DNA from: an uncultured Colwellia sp.
GTDB lineage: Bacteria; Pseudomonadota; Gammaproteobacteria; Enterobacterales; Alteromonadaceae
Direction: 5' to 3'
Length of the DNA stretch: 64,000 nt
Assembly (NCBI GenBank): GCA_913057925.1
Contig: CAJXPG010000003.1
Span: 1 to 64,000 of the forward strand
Of this stretch, positions 8,723 through 18,545 are shown piece after piece; position 1 is the stretch's first letter; every line of letters starts with the position of its first letter. A program made the translations under genes and the position numbers. Under the pieces are notes generated by a model, which did no database searches, was not told the DNA's origin, and saw only the letters and a program-made list of their open reading frames with translations.

Positions 8723-9871
8723 ATGAAAAAGAAGACTTTATTAGTCACCGAAGCTGTTAACAATTTACTTAGTAACAGTGCGGTTCCTGCAACACTAACC
8801 ATTGAACAGTGCGCCAAAGCTTTAGCTATGAGCATGACATCTTTTCGTCGTAAACTCAGTCAAGAAGAAACAAGCTTTAAACTTATCCAAAATAAGTTTT
8901 TAAATGAACTTTGTGTTGATGCCTTATTAACTAAACAAGTAAGTATTGATGACTTAGTGGTGAAGCTAGGTTATTCAGAACGTGCTACTTTTGAACGCGC
9001 TTTTCGTCATAAATTTGGTATTTACCCTGTTCAGTTTCGCGAGCTTGCACAAGTAGGGAGTGACAAGCATTATCAACAGAGTTTGATTGCAATTGCTCAA
9101 GAAATGCCACCATTACCAAAAAGCTGTCAACAATTGCTAAAAGAGGTTGAGCAAGACAGTTTTGATATGCAAAGAGCCATTGATATTGTTAATGCTGATC
9201 CCATTTTTACTGGCAGAGTGCTAGGGCTTGCCAGTAAAGCTATTTATGGTAAAACGCCAAAAGATATTCAAGAAGCGGTAAGTCGGAATCTCGGGGTAAA
9301 TACCGTGGTTAATTTAGCCGTGATCTTTGGTGTTAAAGATGCACTAGCCGCGCATGTAGATCAGCAAGTTATCACCCAATGTACTGATGCTTTTTTAATA
9401 GCACCTAGTTTTTTTCAATTGATGCGTAAAGAACTAAAAAATAAAGTAAAATTTGATGTTGTTACGTGTGAGCAAGTACTGGTGTTTGCTTTGTTGGGTA
9501 TGTTATTGCTTTGTCATAAAAAAGCCCTAAAACATCAGCTGGTATTGCACTCTATACAAGGGGTTACTCACTTAGATTCTCTCAACCATCATATCATCGA
9601 AACAATGGGGATTAGTATCTATGGTGCTTCAAGTGTGATGTTATCTTTGTGGCATATTGATGCCAGTATTATTAAGCAGTTGAGTCGCTTAGATAAAATT
9701 AGTCAGAATAACGTTGCCACTAACAAGGAAGATGATTACTTATTATTTATGCTTTCATGTCTCTATTTTGTCGCAACAAAGCAGCAAGACTATAGCGAGC
9801 TAGAGCAAAAAGCTGAATTATTGGGGCTTGATAATTTTGCCGCAATAAAAACACTGTTAATGAATTACTAA
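8723..9871 (+). CDS. AraC-type HTH + HDOD domain protein
   Basis: N-term LGYSERATFERAFRHKFGIYPVQFREL (AraC HTH); then MPPLPKSCQQLLKEVEQDSFDMQRAIDIVNADPIFTGRVLGLAS (HDOD). Confidence 0.8.
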   Translation: MKKKTLLVTEAVNNLLSNSAVPATLTIEQCAKALAMSMTSFRRKLSQEETSFKLIQNKFLNELCVDALLTKQVSIDDLVVKLGYSERATFERAFRHKFGIYPVQFRELAQVGSDKHYQQSLIAIAQEMPPLPKSCQQLLKEVEQDSFDMQRAIDIVNADPIFTGRVLGLASKAIYGKTPKDIQEAVSRNLGVNTVVNLAVIFGVKDALAAHVDQQVITQCTDAFLIAPSFFQLMRKELKNKVKFDVVTCEQVLVFALLGMLLLCHKKALKHQLVLHSIQGVTHLDSLNHHIIETMGISIYGASSVMLSLWHIDASIIKQLSRLDKISQNNVATNKEDDYLLFMLSCLYFVATKQQDYSELEQKAELLGLDNFAAIKTLLMNY

Positions 9872-9926
9872 TAGTGATTGGCATAACGGTTATGCGTGGC
9901 TATATATTTAGAGGTAGATAAAAAGT

Positions 9927-9976
9927 AACTTTCTCAGCCACTCTTTTATAAGAGTAGGGGGCTGGCTGAGAAAGTT
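9927..9976. terminator. Long inverted repeat / terminator-like hairpin
   Basis: AACTTTCTCAGCCA ... TGGCTGAGAAAGTT with inner CTCTT-TTAT-AAGAG. Confidence 0.7.
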
Positions 9977-10030
9977 TTTAATGGGCGAGCATTAATTTGG
10001 GGATTTACTTGTCGTTATCGCTTTAACGCT

Positions 10031-10065
10031 AAGTTAAGTTAAGTTAAGTTAAGTTAAGTTAAGTT
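10031..10065. repeat. Pentanucleotide tandem repeat (AAGTT)x7
   Basis: Direct reading; overlaps stop codon of reverse-strand CDS. Confidence 0.95.
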
Positions 10066-10785
10066 TTTTAAGTGACGGCGCGAAATTAGCACTAAAGCAA
10101 ATAGAGATAATGCGAAAGTTGACGGCTCAGGGATATCGGTTACTGAAGTATCGTTTAGTTTAAATAGAGAAACATTATCTATTAAGCCACCAACAGAGTT
10201 TTGTTTACCAAAAGCGGCAAAACTTAAATTCATCGACTCAGCTTCAGCAGTCAACACAATTGATTGCACAGTCCAATCAGGTTTGTTTTTTCTTTCACCG
10301 TCAACACTTAGGGCGGTATCCATGGTGAAATCAAATGCTAAATCTTGATCGTACCAAAAGACATTGATGCCATTATCGTTTCTTTTATTCGTTCTGGGCT
10401 TATATGAGAACTCTAATAAATATTGTGCGCCCAAGGTTAATTGTTCAAGGGATTGTGTCATTGCAGCATTAGATGAACCACGAGGGTGGGAGTCTAGTTC
10501 AATATGCTGGTTACCATCAGCCGATGTTGTTACGATATTTTTTTGCAGCTCTATGCCATTACCTGCGCTTGTTACCCACCCAGGCAATGCGTAGAATACA
10601 TCCCAGCCGCGCTTTTTGTGAGAAAAGTCTTGTAAGTCTGTATTGTGTACCAGACCTTGAGACGAAGAGTTATCAGCGAAAACTACTTGTTCAAAGCTGC
10701 CATTGGTGATCAATGAAGCATGAGTCGATATGCTGGAAAACAGCAAAGCGCTTGCAAGCAGTGATTTAGAGGTTCCTTTAAACAT
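10054..10785 (-). CDS. PEP-CTERM sorting domain-containing protein
   Basis: Signal peptide; C-term DIPEPSTFALSLFALVLISRRHLKNLT. Confidence 0.85.
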   Translation of the reverse strand: MFKGTSKSLLASALLFSSISTHASLITNGSFEQVVFADNSSSQGLVHNTDLQDFSHKKRGWDVFYALPGWVTSAGNGIELQKNIVTTSADGNQHIELDSHPRGSSNAAMTQSLEQLTLGAQYLLEFSYKPRTNKRNDNGINVFWYDQDLAFDFTMDTALSVDGERKNKPDWTVQSIVLTAEAESMNLSFAAFGKQNSVGGLIDNVSLFKLNDTSVTDIPEPSTFALSLFALVLISRRHLKNLT

Positions 10786-10969
10786 TATAGTTCTCCTAAT
10801 AATAAATTTAATGATAAGAATTATAATGATACGAACACATTGAATATATGGCTAAACTGTCCAGTTTGATCATTTCACTTTATTTTATCTAAACGTTAAC
10901 TGTTATACGCTGTTAATCCAGTTGAGTTAAAATGCGTCTGTTTTATAAACCAAATTGAAAATTTATTTT

Positions 10970-11602
10970 ATGATTACACTTTATTATATACATGATCCTA
11001 TGTGCAGCTGGTGTTGGGGCTATCGTCCAATCTGGGATGCATTACAGCGAGCCTTACCAAATGTTGTTGATGTTGTGTATGTTGCTGGCGGCTTAGCAAG
11101 TGACTCAAATGAAGCAATGCCCAAGGCGCAGCAACAAATGATTCAACAACACTGGCGAACTATTGAGAGTAAGTTAGGCACACGGTTTAACTTTAATTTT
11201 TGGCAAGAAAACACGCCAAGACGCTCAACGTTTAATGCGTGCCGAGCGGCAATTGCAGCAGATAAGCAGGGCTATCAAGCTCAGATGGTAGATGCTATTC
11301 AGCAAGCGTATTATTTGCGTGCGTTAAACCCTTCAGATGTTGAGGTCTTGATAACTTTAGCGAAAGAATTAAACGATAATTCAGCTGATTTTAATCTGGC
11401 AGCATTTATTAATAGCATTAACTCTGAAGATGTCGAGCAAGAGCTGCAAAAGCAAATTTCGCTTGCTCGGGCATTATCTCAACAAGGCTTTCCATCATTA
11501 GTGCTTGAGGTCAATGGTAAGCGTCAAGAAATACCGGTGAACTATACTGATCACCACATTACTCTGGATTTAATACAAGAGATCATTAACGGTAACTCAT
11601 AA
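10970..11602 (+). CDS. DsbA family protein
   Basis: YYIHDPMCSWCWGYRPIW CxxC motif; ...QGFPSLVLE. Confidence 0.85.
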   Translation: MITLYYIHDPMCSWCWGYRPIWDALQRALPNVVDVVYVAGGLASDSNEAMPKAQQQMIQQHWRTIESKLGTRFNFNFWQENTPRRSTFNACRAAIAADKQGYQAQMVDAIQQAYYLRALNPSDVEVLITLAKELNDNSADFNLAAFINSINSEDVEQELQKQISLARALSQQGFPSLVLEVNGKRQEIPVNYTDHHITLDLIQEIINGNS

Positions 11603-11645
11603 TATCAAGTCCCTATCTTATTTAGGGCAGGTGAAACTGTTAAAC

Positions 11646-11674
11646 AAAAAAGCGATGCTAGGCATCGCTTTTTT
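11646..11674. terminator. Bidirectional rho-independent terminator
   Basis: AAAAAAGCGATGCTAGGCATCGCTTTTTT. Confidence 0.85.
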
Positions 11675-11697
11675 GTGGTTATGATTAAGGACAAGAT

Positions 11698-13959
11698 TTA
11701 CATTTGCCACGCATAGCTGAACTTGGTAAATACTGCCCGTTCATCTCGCGTCAACTCAGCTAAGCTATCATCTTGAAAGCCGCCGTCTGAGTAGCCGACA
11801 AAAAACAGTGTTTGCGGGTTAATTTTATAGGAGTAAATTAGTTGGCTTGAGAAGAATTTATCGTTTTCATCAGGGCGATCTTCTATGTCGTCATAATCAT
11901 ACAAGTCTGCATCTCGGGCAATATCAGTATATTGCAGTACGAGCTTTAAGCGGCTGCGCATGCTGAATTGGTAACTTAAACGAATGTCAGCTTGGTGTGC
12001 GGTAAATAAGCGCCCGTCATCAACATCAAGGTGAGAATAATTGTAATTGATGCTGGCGTTGATATGACGATTAACATCCCATTCGGTAAATGCTTCAACC
12101 AATACGCCATCACCTAGTTGCGTGTTGGCATAATCTATTTGCTTACCTATGCGAAAGAAGCTACCTATTTGTGTATTGGCAACGGGTTTCATTTCCGCAT
12201 ACATCATAAACTGAGTTTCATCGAAGTATTGCTCGTCGTAAAGTTTCTCTCTATGGACAACACCAAAGTTAGTGAAAAACTGCTTTTGGCCTTCTAATGT
12301 GCCGTGAATCTCATATTCTTGTTCTAGCATCTTGCCGTCTTGGTCGTGGGTTTTATCCCAATCACCAAAATAGCCCCACTGAGTTAAGGTATCGTCACTA
12401 TCACCGTAGTATGTTCTACGGCCACCTAACACAACTCGCTCAATATTAGCGCGAGACTGAAAACCTAAGTCAGCGCGGAAATCCTCACCAATATTGGTGT
12501 AACCGGCTCTTAAATTGTAATCTCGGGTGCTGTGTTCATAATTGACACTAAAAGCGGTATCTCGTTGTTTTTCAGTGACATCGTAATCATCGATGATCAT
12601 TTGTGGGTTTTTACTATCGGATTGCGCCACTTGGTACTCAATAGTATCTGCCTGACTAAGCCAGTAGGTACCATCTAACGAGACTAACGTGTTGTGATAC
12701 TCGTCATTTTGACGATGAGTCATTAAAACACCGACGTTACTGCGTTCGCCCACATCCATTTTGTAGCGGCCAATGGCAACATTAGATGATTCATCTAGGG
12801 TCGCAACGTCTGAGCCTTGATTACCCGGCATTAAAAATGAAGTGTTATTATCGTTCGCTATCATTAAGCCATAACTGTGACCATCATTTTTACCGGTTAA
12901 CTTAACACCACCATCTGGATCGGCAATGTTACGGGTATGCACAAAATTAAAGTTTGTGGTGTCAAAATAAGAAGCACCATCTAAGAAGAAGGGTCTTTTT
13001 TCAGGATAAAATAAAGAATAAGTATTGTTAACGTCTAATTGACCAGCATCGGCTTCTACTTGAGAAAAGTCTGGGTTTAACGTGGCATTTAATACGATAT
13101 CTTGCGTTAAGCCCCAGCGAACATCGAGTCCTGGCTCTACCTCAATATCACCATTGTCCCACTCACCAGGCACATCAGGCTTTTCATCAGCTCTTGAAAC
13201 GGTAAGGGTTGGCGTTAACTGGAAATTTTTACCGGGTTTTATGTTTTCAAACCCCTCAACTTGATGAAATTGGCAAAGATTGCATTTAATGTTTCTATCA
13301 AAGATGTTTGTTGCCATTTGAAAGTTAACATCACGTGGGTAGTTTCGCCAACCAGCAATATTCCATACCAGTTTATCATCTGAATCAGGAAAGCGTAGCG
13401 CACTAAAAGGGATGCTGATTTCAACAACATAACCAAAATCAGTGATTTGTCCGGCACTATCCCAAATAGCATCCCAAGAGCTGTCTTCATCCCAACCATC
13501 GGTGTCATCCATTCGAACGTCTGCTTGAGCACCTAACGGATTGACAAAAAATTCATAACCACTGCGTTCATCATTGAAAGTATCAACTATGATGGCAACA
13601 TTATCATCTGACCAAAGGCTGTCTCTATCTCTTAACGAGGCTCTGATTTCTTCAGGGTTTGGATCATAAGCGATAAAAGCGACGTTAAAAGACTTGCCAT
13701 TTTCATAGAAAAACACTTCTGTTTTTACCGGAGGTGCCGTGCCTTCTCCCGGGTTGTTTTCATACTTTAGTTCCATTTTTGTCGCCGTTTTCCATACGGC
13801 TTCATCCATTTTGCCATCAACCTTGATGACCGCTTTGTCATGCGTTAATTGAAAGTGTTCACGCTCGCCTTCTTTAGCGGATAAACTAAGAGGCAGGCTG
13901 CAAGCGATGAGTAATAGAAAAGAGTGGCTAAGTTTTTGGCTGTGTTTCTTCAAAGACAT
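11698..13959 (-). CDS. CBM9-like / DUF5916 outer-membrane protein
   Basis: N-term KVDGKMDEAVWKTATKMEL; beta-barrel-like C-half ending FSYAWQM. Confidence 0.75.
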   Translation of the reverse strand: MSLKKHSQKLSHSFLLLIACSLPLSLSAKEGEREHFQLTHDKAVIKVDGKMDEAVWKTATKMELKYENNPGEGTAPPVKTEVFFYENGKSFNVAFIAYDPNPEEIRASLRDRDSLWSDDNVAIIVDTFNDERSGYEFFVNPLGAQADVRMDDTDGWDEDSSWDAIWDSAGQITDFGYVVEISIPFSALRFPDSDDKLVWNIAGWRNYPRDVNFQMATNIFDRNIKCNLCQFHQVEGFENIKPGKNFQLTPTLTVSRADEKPDVPGEWDNGDIEVEPGLDVRWGLTQDIVLNATLNPDFSQVEADAGQLDVNNTYSLFYPEKRPFFLDGASYFDTTNFNFVHTRNIADPDGGVKLTGKNDGHSYGLMIANDNNTSFLMPGNQGSDVATLDESSNVAIGRYKMDVGERSNVGVLMTHRQNDEYHNTLVSLDGTYWLSQADTIEYQVAQSDSKNPQMIIDDYDVTEKQRDTAFSVNYEHSTRDYNLRAGYTNIGEDFRADLGFQSRANIERVVLGGRRTYYGDSDDTLTQWGYFGDWDKTHDQDGKMLEQEYEIHGTLEGQKQFFTNFGVVHREKLYDEQYFDETQFMMYAEMKPVANTQIGSFFRIGKQIDYANTQLGDGVLVEAFTEWDVNRHINASINYNYSHLDVDDGRLFTAHQADIRLSYQFSMRSRLKLVLQYTDIARDADLYDYDDIEDRPDENDKFFSSQLIYSYKINPQTLFFVGYSDGGFQDDSLAELTRDERAVFTKFSYAWQM

Positions 13960-14330
13960 AGAGAGGTTTTCGTTTTATTTATTTTTATTACTGTTATTGT
14001 TGCTTTTTGGCGACAAATGGTTTGTTTCTAGATGTAACAAAAAGTAACAATATGACATGTTTGCTCTCATCACTGTTGCTTCTTCTCAATATAACTACGA
14101 CTTGTATCGTAGTTAAGGGCGATTAATTTTTTTTGCTAACTTACTGCTTTTTGCGAAGAAAAACCCCAAACTGGTATTAAATATTTCCTTAAAAACACTT
14201 TTTAAACCCTTGCTTTTGAGCTCAATAACTTATTGCACATTAGATGTTAGTTTATTGATTAGCACTGTTGTAATAAACTAGTCAACCCTAGGTAAGCCTA
14301 TATTTAACAGTAAGTTGGTCTGCTGGTGTT

Positions 14331-15521
14331 TTATTGTCTTTGACTTGGCTGATCGACTAACGCCACTGTTTGTGACCAAAATTGACTCGATATTTTACTG
14401 ATTGCATTTGATTCAGCATTGATAACGATAGCAAAACCAATATCTAGATCAGGAGAGTAACCTATGTCTGCTCGAAAACCAGCTACCCAGCCTGAATGAT
14501 AAATAATCGGTAAGTCGTTAAATTGGTAAATACGCCAACCATACCCGTAGTGAGCATCTGTTAAATGATCACGCCAAAACCGGCGGCGTAAGTCTTTCTT
14601 GGTTTTTATTCTTGGTATGGTGATTTCTGCTAAGAGCTCAGGGGAGAGAATATTAGGTTTATGACCTAAGTTGGCAATAAGCCATTTTGCTAAATCGCTA
14701 ATACTTGCATTGACACCGGCGGCAGGGGCTACTTTGTAAAAATCAGGCGTTACTTTCACGGTACGCCAAATGTACTTTTTAATATCACGCCCGTGTTTAT
14801 CTTTTTTGCCTGTTTTCACGCGTTTTCTTAGAATATGAGGTTTTGCAGTGTTTTCTTGTTTTTTAAAAGCATCAATACCCACTGAGGCATGGGTCATATT
14901 TAACGGTGAAAATACCCGCTCTTGTAATAAATTGGAATAACTTTTTTGCTGACTTGCTTCTATAGCCGGTTGTAATAAACCGTAAGCAATGTTTTGATAA
15001 CCATAACATTTTTCTGGCTGACAAATTGGAGTGATTCGATCAAAACGACTGATAATTTTTTCCATACTCCAGTTTTCATGTAGCAGGTTATCGTAAGCAT
15101 TTGGCATCAAGCCCGATGAGTGACTGAGTAAGTGTTTAAGTTGTATTTTATCTGCTGCCCCTTGCGTTGCTAACGCAAAGTTAGGTACATACTTGGTAAT
15201 TGGATCAGAAAGGTTTAATTGCTGCTCTTGGGCAAGCATTGTGGTAATAGTTGCTGCAAAGGTTTTAGAGACGGATGCGAGCCTAAAGACAGTGTGGTTA
15301 TTCACTCGAGCAGATTGTGCTATGTCGGTATAACCAAAGTTTTCTAGCGCGACTATTTTTCCGTCTTTTACTATGGTGTACGCACCACCCGGGATACTGT
15401 AATGGTTCAGTTGTTCATCAACTTGAGCTGAAAATTTTTCATTAAACTGTTTGATATTACTTGATAAAGCAGGGAGGGATAAGAGTGCTGCAAGTAAAAT
15501 ACAGGTATATCGAGAAAGCAT
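14331..15521 (-). CDS. Serine hydrolase (beta-lactamase class C family)
   Basis: RLASVSKTFAATITTML SxxK; HLLSHSSGL; HYGYGWRIY. Confidence 0.88.
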   Translation of the reverse strand: MLSRYTCILLAALLSLPALSSNIKQFNEKFSAQVDEQLNHYSIPGGAYTIVKDGKIVALENFGYTDIAQSARVNNHTVFRLASVSKTFAATITTMLAQEQQLNLSDPITKYVPNFALATQGAADKIQLKHLLSHSSGLMPNAYDNLLHENWSMEKIISRFDRITPICQPEKCYGYQNIAYGLLQPAIEASQQKSYSNLLQERVFSPLNMTHASVGIDAFKKQENTAKPHILRKRVKTGKKDKHGRDIKKYIWRTVKVTPDFYKVAPAAGVNASISDLAKWLIANLGHKPNILSPELLAEITIPRIKTKKDLRRRFWRDHLTDAHYGYGWRIYQFNDLPIIYHSGWVAGFRADIGYSPDLDIGFAIVINAESNAISKISSQFWSQTVALVDQPSQRQ

Positions 15522-15677
15522 AAAGGGCTCTTTAGGATGAGAAAAGGCGGCAATTCTAGCGATAAAGACAATAAATAAACAGTCACGCTAGCAAAATAGC
15601 GACTCCAAACAGTACAAAATTCTGAACATAATAAGGAACTTGGTTATAATCATCGCACTTTAGTGACGTAAAAAATA

Positions 15678-16067
15678 TTGATGGACAAAGACCCTATGAA
15701 CAATACTCAGGAAAGCAACAAGGTATTAACTGACTTTTTATCTGAAACGAAAACCACTCAAATCATTTGGGCACTGCAGGATAAAGCCAGTGAAGATTGG
15801 GTAGTGCTTGATTCTCCAAGCTTTGAAGAAACCGAGGTGATGCCGCTTTGGTCTAGTGCTGAATTAGCACAACAGCATTGTATTGATGAGTGGAGTAACT
15901 ATACCCCAGCACAAATAGCTGTCGCTGACTGGTTTGAATTTTGGCTAGAAGATCTTAATGATGATGGTGTTATCGTTGGGGTAAACTGGCAAGGTGATGA
16001 TGAATGCTTAGAAATGGAATTAAGTGAGTTTACCCAAGCACTGGCAGAAATTGAATCGTTGAAATAA
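15678..16067 (+). CDS. DUF2750-like protein
   Basis: WVVLDSPSFEETEVMPLWSSAELAQQHCIDEWSNYTPAQI...WLEDLNDDGVIVGVNW. Confidence 0.7.
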   Translation: MMDKDPMNNTQESNKVLTDFLSETKTTQIIWALQDKASEDWVVLDSPSFEETEVMPLWSSAELAQQHCIDEWSNYTPAQIAVADWFEFWLEDLNDDGVIVGVNWQGDDECLEMELSEFTQALAEIESLK

Positions 16068-16077
16068 CGGTTTAACT

Positions 16078-16108
16078 AAAGCATCGACAACGAGTTGCCG
16101 ATGCTTTA
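16078..16108. terminator. Hairpin terminator
   Basis: AAAGCATCG(acaacgagttgc)CGATGCTTTA. Confidence 0.6.
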
Positions 16109-16136
16109 CTAATTTTTAAGTTAACTAACTTAAAAA

Positions 16137-17213
16137 TTAGTGACTGTGTAAGCGGTTATCTAATGCGTTACCGGTTTTAATCAAGGTGGTATTTGGCGTC
16201 CCTTTAAAGCATGCCATTACCCAAGGAAAAGCGTTAGTGACATAATAACCGTACTGGCCATCAACGGTTTTGCCATTACATTCATCTAAATCGCCAAGGC
16301 CTTCAACGTACTCATAATCACCACGGAACTGGCCGTCATAATTATCGCTATTAATTAAGCCAATACCTGCTTCTGGTGTTTGGTAATTAGTTATATCAGC
16401 TCTTTTTCCCGATTTTAAACGATAGCTTGAGCGCGCTTTTTGTGCGATACCATTTTCTTCAAAACAACTGCCGTAAACCGGGAAACCGTCCGCAGCAAAG
16501 CCAATAACAGGAGAGGCTAGAGTTAAAATTCCGCAATCTTGTTCAAACATTGCCATAGGGTTTGCGTGGTAGTGATAAGTACCGTCGGGTTGAGCGTGAG
16601 CGTTATGTTCATCAGTGCCAAATCGGTTATAAGTAGACATCGCATCATAACGCCAAGGATGATCAATTTCATCGCCGCCACAACCAATACGCTCTTCTCC
16701 TAAAGGCTCATTACCAGCACCAAAACAGGCGGCAGGTAACATATCTAATAAAACGCCATTGAGCATAATAGCGTTGGTCGTCTGTAAAGATAGTGCAGTA
16801 CTAGTATCTGCCATTATTGGTAGCGCTGATACTCGATAAGCTCCTGTTTGTTCTGCAACATTTGTGGCAAAAGCTGCGCTGGCATCATTAAAATTATGAT
16901 TAGGGATTTCATTTACAGTAAATAAACACTCATCGCCACTGCGACTAATAATGACAGAGCCATTAAAATCTGCTGCGTTTTGAAGGTCAGTGACGCTTGA
17001 TTGATATTGACCAACATACTGTGAACAAGAGCCATTTCTGTTGGTAAATAGCGTGTCGGTGATATCTGTTGCATCGCTGTTACTTGAAGCGAGCAAATCA
17101 GCTTCAGGGTCAACTAAAATGACTTCATCGTCAGAGCCGCCACAAGCAGAAAGAGTTGTGATTAAGGCACTGGCAGTGATTATCGCTAAAGTATTATTTG
17201 AAAGAGTCAGCAT
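16137..17213 (-). CDS. YHYH-protein domain lipoprotein
   Basis: SACGGSDDE lipobox; HAQPDGTYHYHANPMAMF; FAADGFPVYGSCF. Confidence 0.82.
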   Translation of the reverse strand: MLTLSNNTLAIITASALITTLSACGGSDDEVILVDPEADLLASSNSDATDITDTLFTNRNGSCSQYVGQYQSSVTDLQNAADFNGSVIISRSGDECLFTVNEIPNHNFNDASAAFATNVAEQTGAYRVSALPIMADTSTALSLQTTNAIMLNGVLLDMLPAACFGAGNEPLGEERIGCGGDEIDHPWRYDAMSTYNRFGTDEHNAHAQPDGTYHYHANPMAMFEQDCGILTLASPVIGFAADGFPVYGSCFEENGIAQKARSSYRLKSGKRADITNYQTPEAGIGLINSDNYDGQFRGDYEYVEGLGDLDECNGKTVDGQYGYYVTNAFPWVMACFKGTPNTTLIKTGNALDNRLHSH

Positions 17214-17413
17214 TTAAAGTTCCTTCTATTAAATTAACTACACCTTAGTCTAGTTCTAACGTTTAAGAAATAATTTTATAGCCGTTTGTTTTAATTGCTA
17301 ACGAATTAGACAATTCAATCAATAATCAGGTGAAATTTCAGATGGTAGCTCTAAAGGATTAATCTAGTAGTGTGGGGGAGCGTTAAACGCTATAAGGTTC
17401 GATGAAAAATAAT

Positions 17414-17761
17414 CTAAATACTCAGTAAACCAGGTATTTTTAATACTTCTCTTTTTAATAGCTTTGCCGCTAATTCTGAAGAAACTTGATAAAACTCCTT
17501 GGTATATTCTTCAGCATTCAAATATTCTTTTATCTTCTTTTTGATCTTGCATGGGTTACTGCACTCTAAGGAGAATGCTACTCGGTATTCGCCAATGGTT
17601 TTTTCAGACAATGCTTTAGCATATTCAACAGGGTTTTCTACGGTGCAACCAATCTTTACCACGTCAGAGAATAAAGAGTGTGTCATTACATAGACATTAC
17701 CTAGAGAAATATTCGTTGTTTGGGTCGCTAGCTTTTCAGAGTTTTGCATGAGCTTGGGCAT
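17414..17761 (-). CDS. T5orf172/GIY-YIG-like domain protein
   Basis: GNVYVMTHSLFSDVVKIGCTVENPVEYAKAL...FYQVSSELAAKLL. Confidence 0.65.
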   Translation of the reverse strand: MPKLMQNSEKLATQTTNISLGNVYVMTHSLFSDVVKIGCTVENPVEYAKALSEKTIGEYRVAFSLECSNPCKIKKKIKEYLNAEEYTKEFYQVSSELAAKLLKREVLKIPGLLSI

Positions 17762-17907
17762 CCAGTTGCGTTGAGCTTAAATCGTGATTTACGGGGTGCA
17801 GTATACCTTTAATCGCTTGGGTAAGTCATTCATTAGTAATTTTACTAACTTCTATTTGCTGTGTATATCGTATACAATGCTGTCGTTGTAGTAGTGAGGA
17901 TTACAGA

Positions 17908-18468
17908 ATGAAAGCAAAAGGTTTTACGTTAATTGAGTTGGTAACTGTTATTGTTATTTTGGGGATAGTTGCCGTGACTGCGCTACCTCGTTTTATGAAT
18001 TTGACTCAAGATGCCCATGATAGTGTCGCCCACGCTAGCTTTGCTTCATTTGAAAGTGCTGTTGATTTATACCACAACTGTTGGTTAGCTAACGCTTCCA
18101 AGGGGCATGTAAAAGATCTTGCTTGTTTTGGTGAGGGGAATATAGACTCATCCATAACGGGCTTCCCTTTAGGGGAAGATACCGCAGCCCATGGTAATGA
18201 GGGGCAGCAGCTAACAGGCGGTTACTGTAAGCAATTATGGCAAGGTTTAATGGATGAAGATTTTAGCATTGATATTCACGCAGATGCTTCGTTCAATAAA
18301 GATAATGATATTATTTATTGGTATTATGGTGGCGCGGTGACAGATCCTGATACCCATTGTTATTTCAATTATATTGCTGATAATCCAGCTAAAGGCCAAG
18401 AGAATTGGCAGATGCGTTACTACCCAGGTACTGGTGTTGTCGCTATAGGCAAGGCTACTCTCGGCTAG
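17908..18468 (+). CDS. Type IV prepilin-like protein (MSHA-type)
   Basis: MKAKGFTLIELVTVIVILGIVAVTALPRFMNLTQDAHDS class III signal. Confidence 0.87.
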   Translation: MKAKGFTLIELVTVIVILGIVAVTALPRFMNLTQDAHDSVAHASFASFESAVDLYHNCWLANASKGHVKDLACFGEGNIDSSITGFPLGEDTAAHGNEGQQLTGGYCKQLWQGLMDEDFSIDIHADASFNKDNDIIYWYYGGAVTDPDTHCYFNYIADNPAKGQENWQMRYYPGTGVVAIGKATLG

Positions 18469-18545
18469 TGCTGTTCAAATAATTCAACTCAAAGCTCAGA
18501 GCCCCCGCTATACTTATAAAAGACTTTAACTTTTAGGGTAATTTA

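Noticed and set aside
10031-10065. Telomere-like or CRISPR-like array
   Set aside because: Simple 5-bp microsatellite without spacers.
14331-15521. Acquired beta-lactamase resistance gene
   Set aside because: It belongs to the broad class C-like serine hydrolase family; nothing points to antibiotic hydrolysis or mobility.
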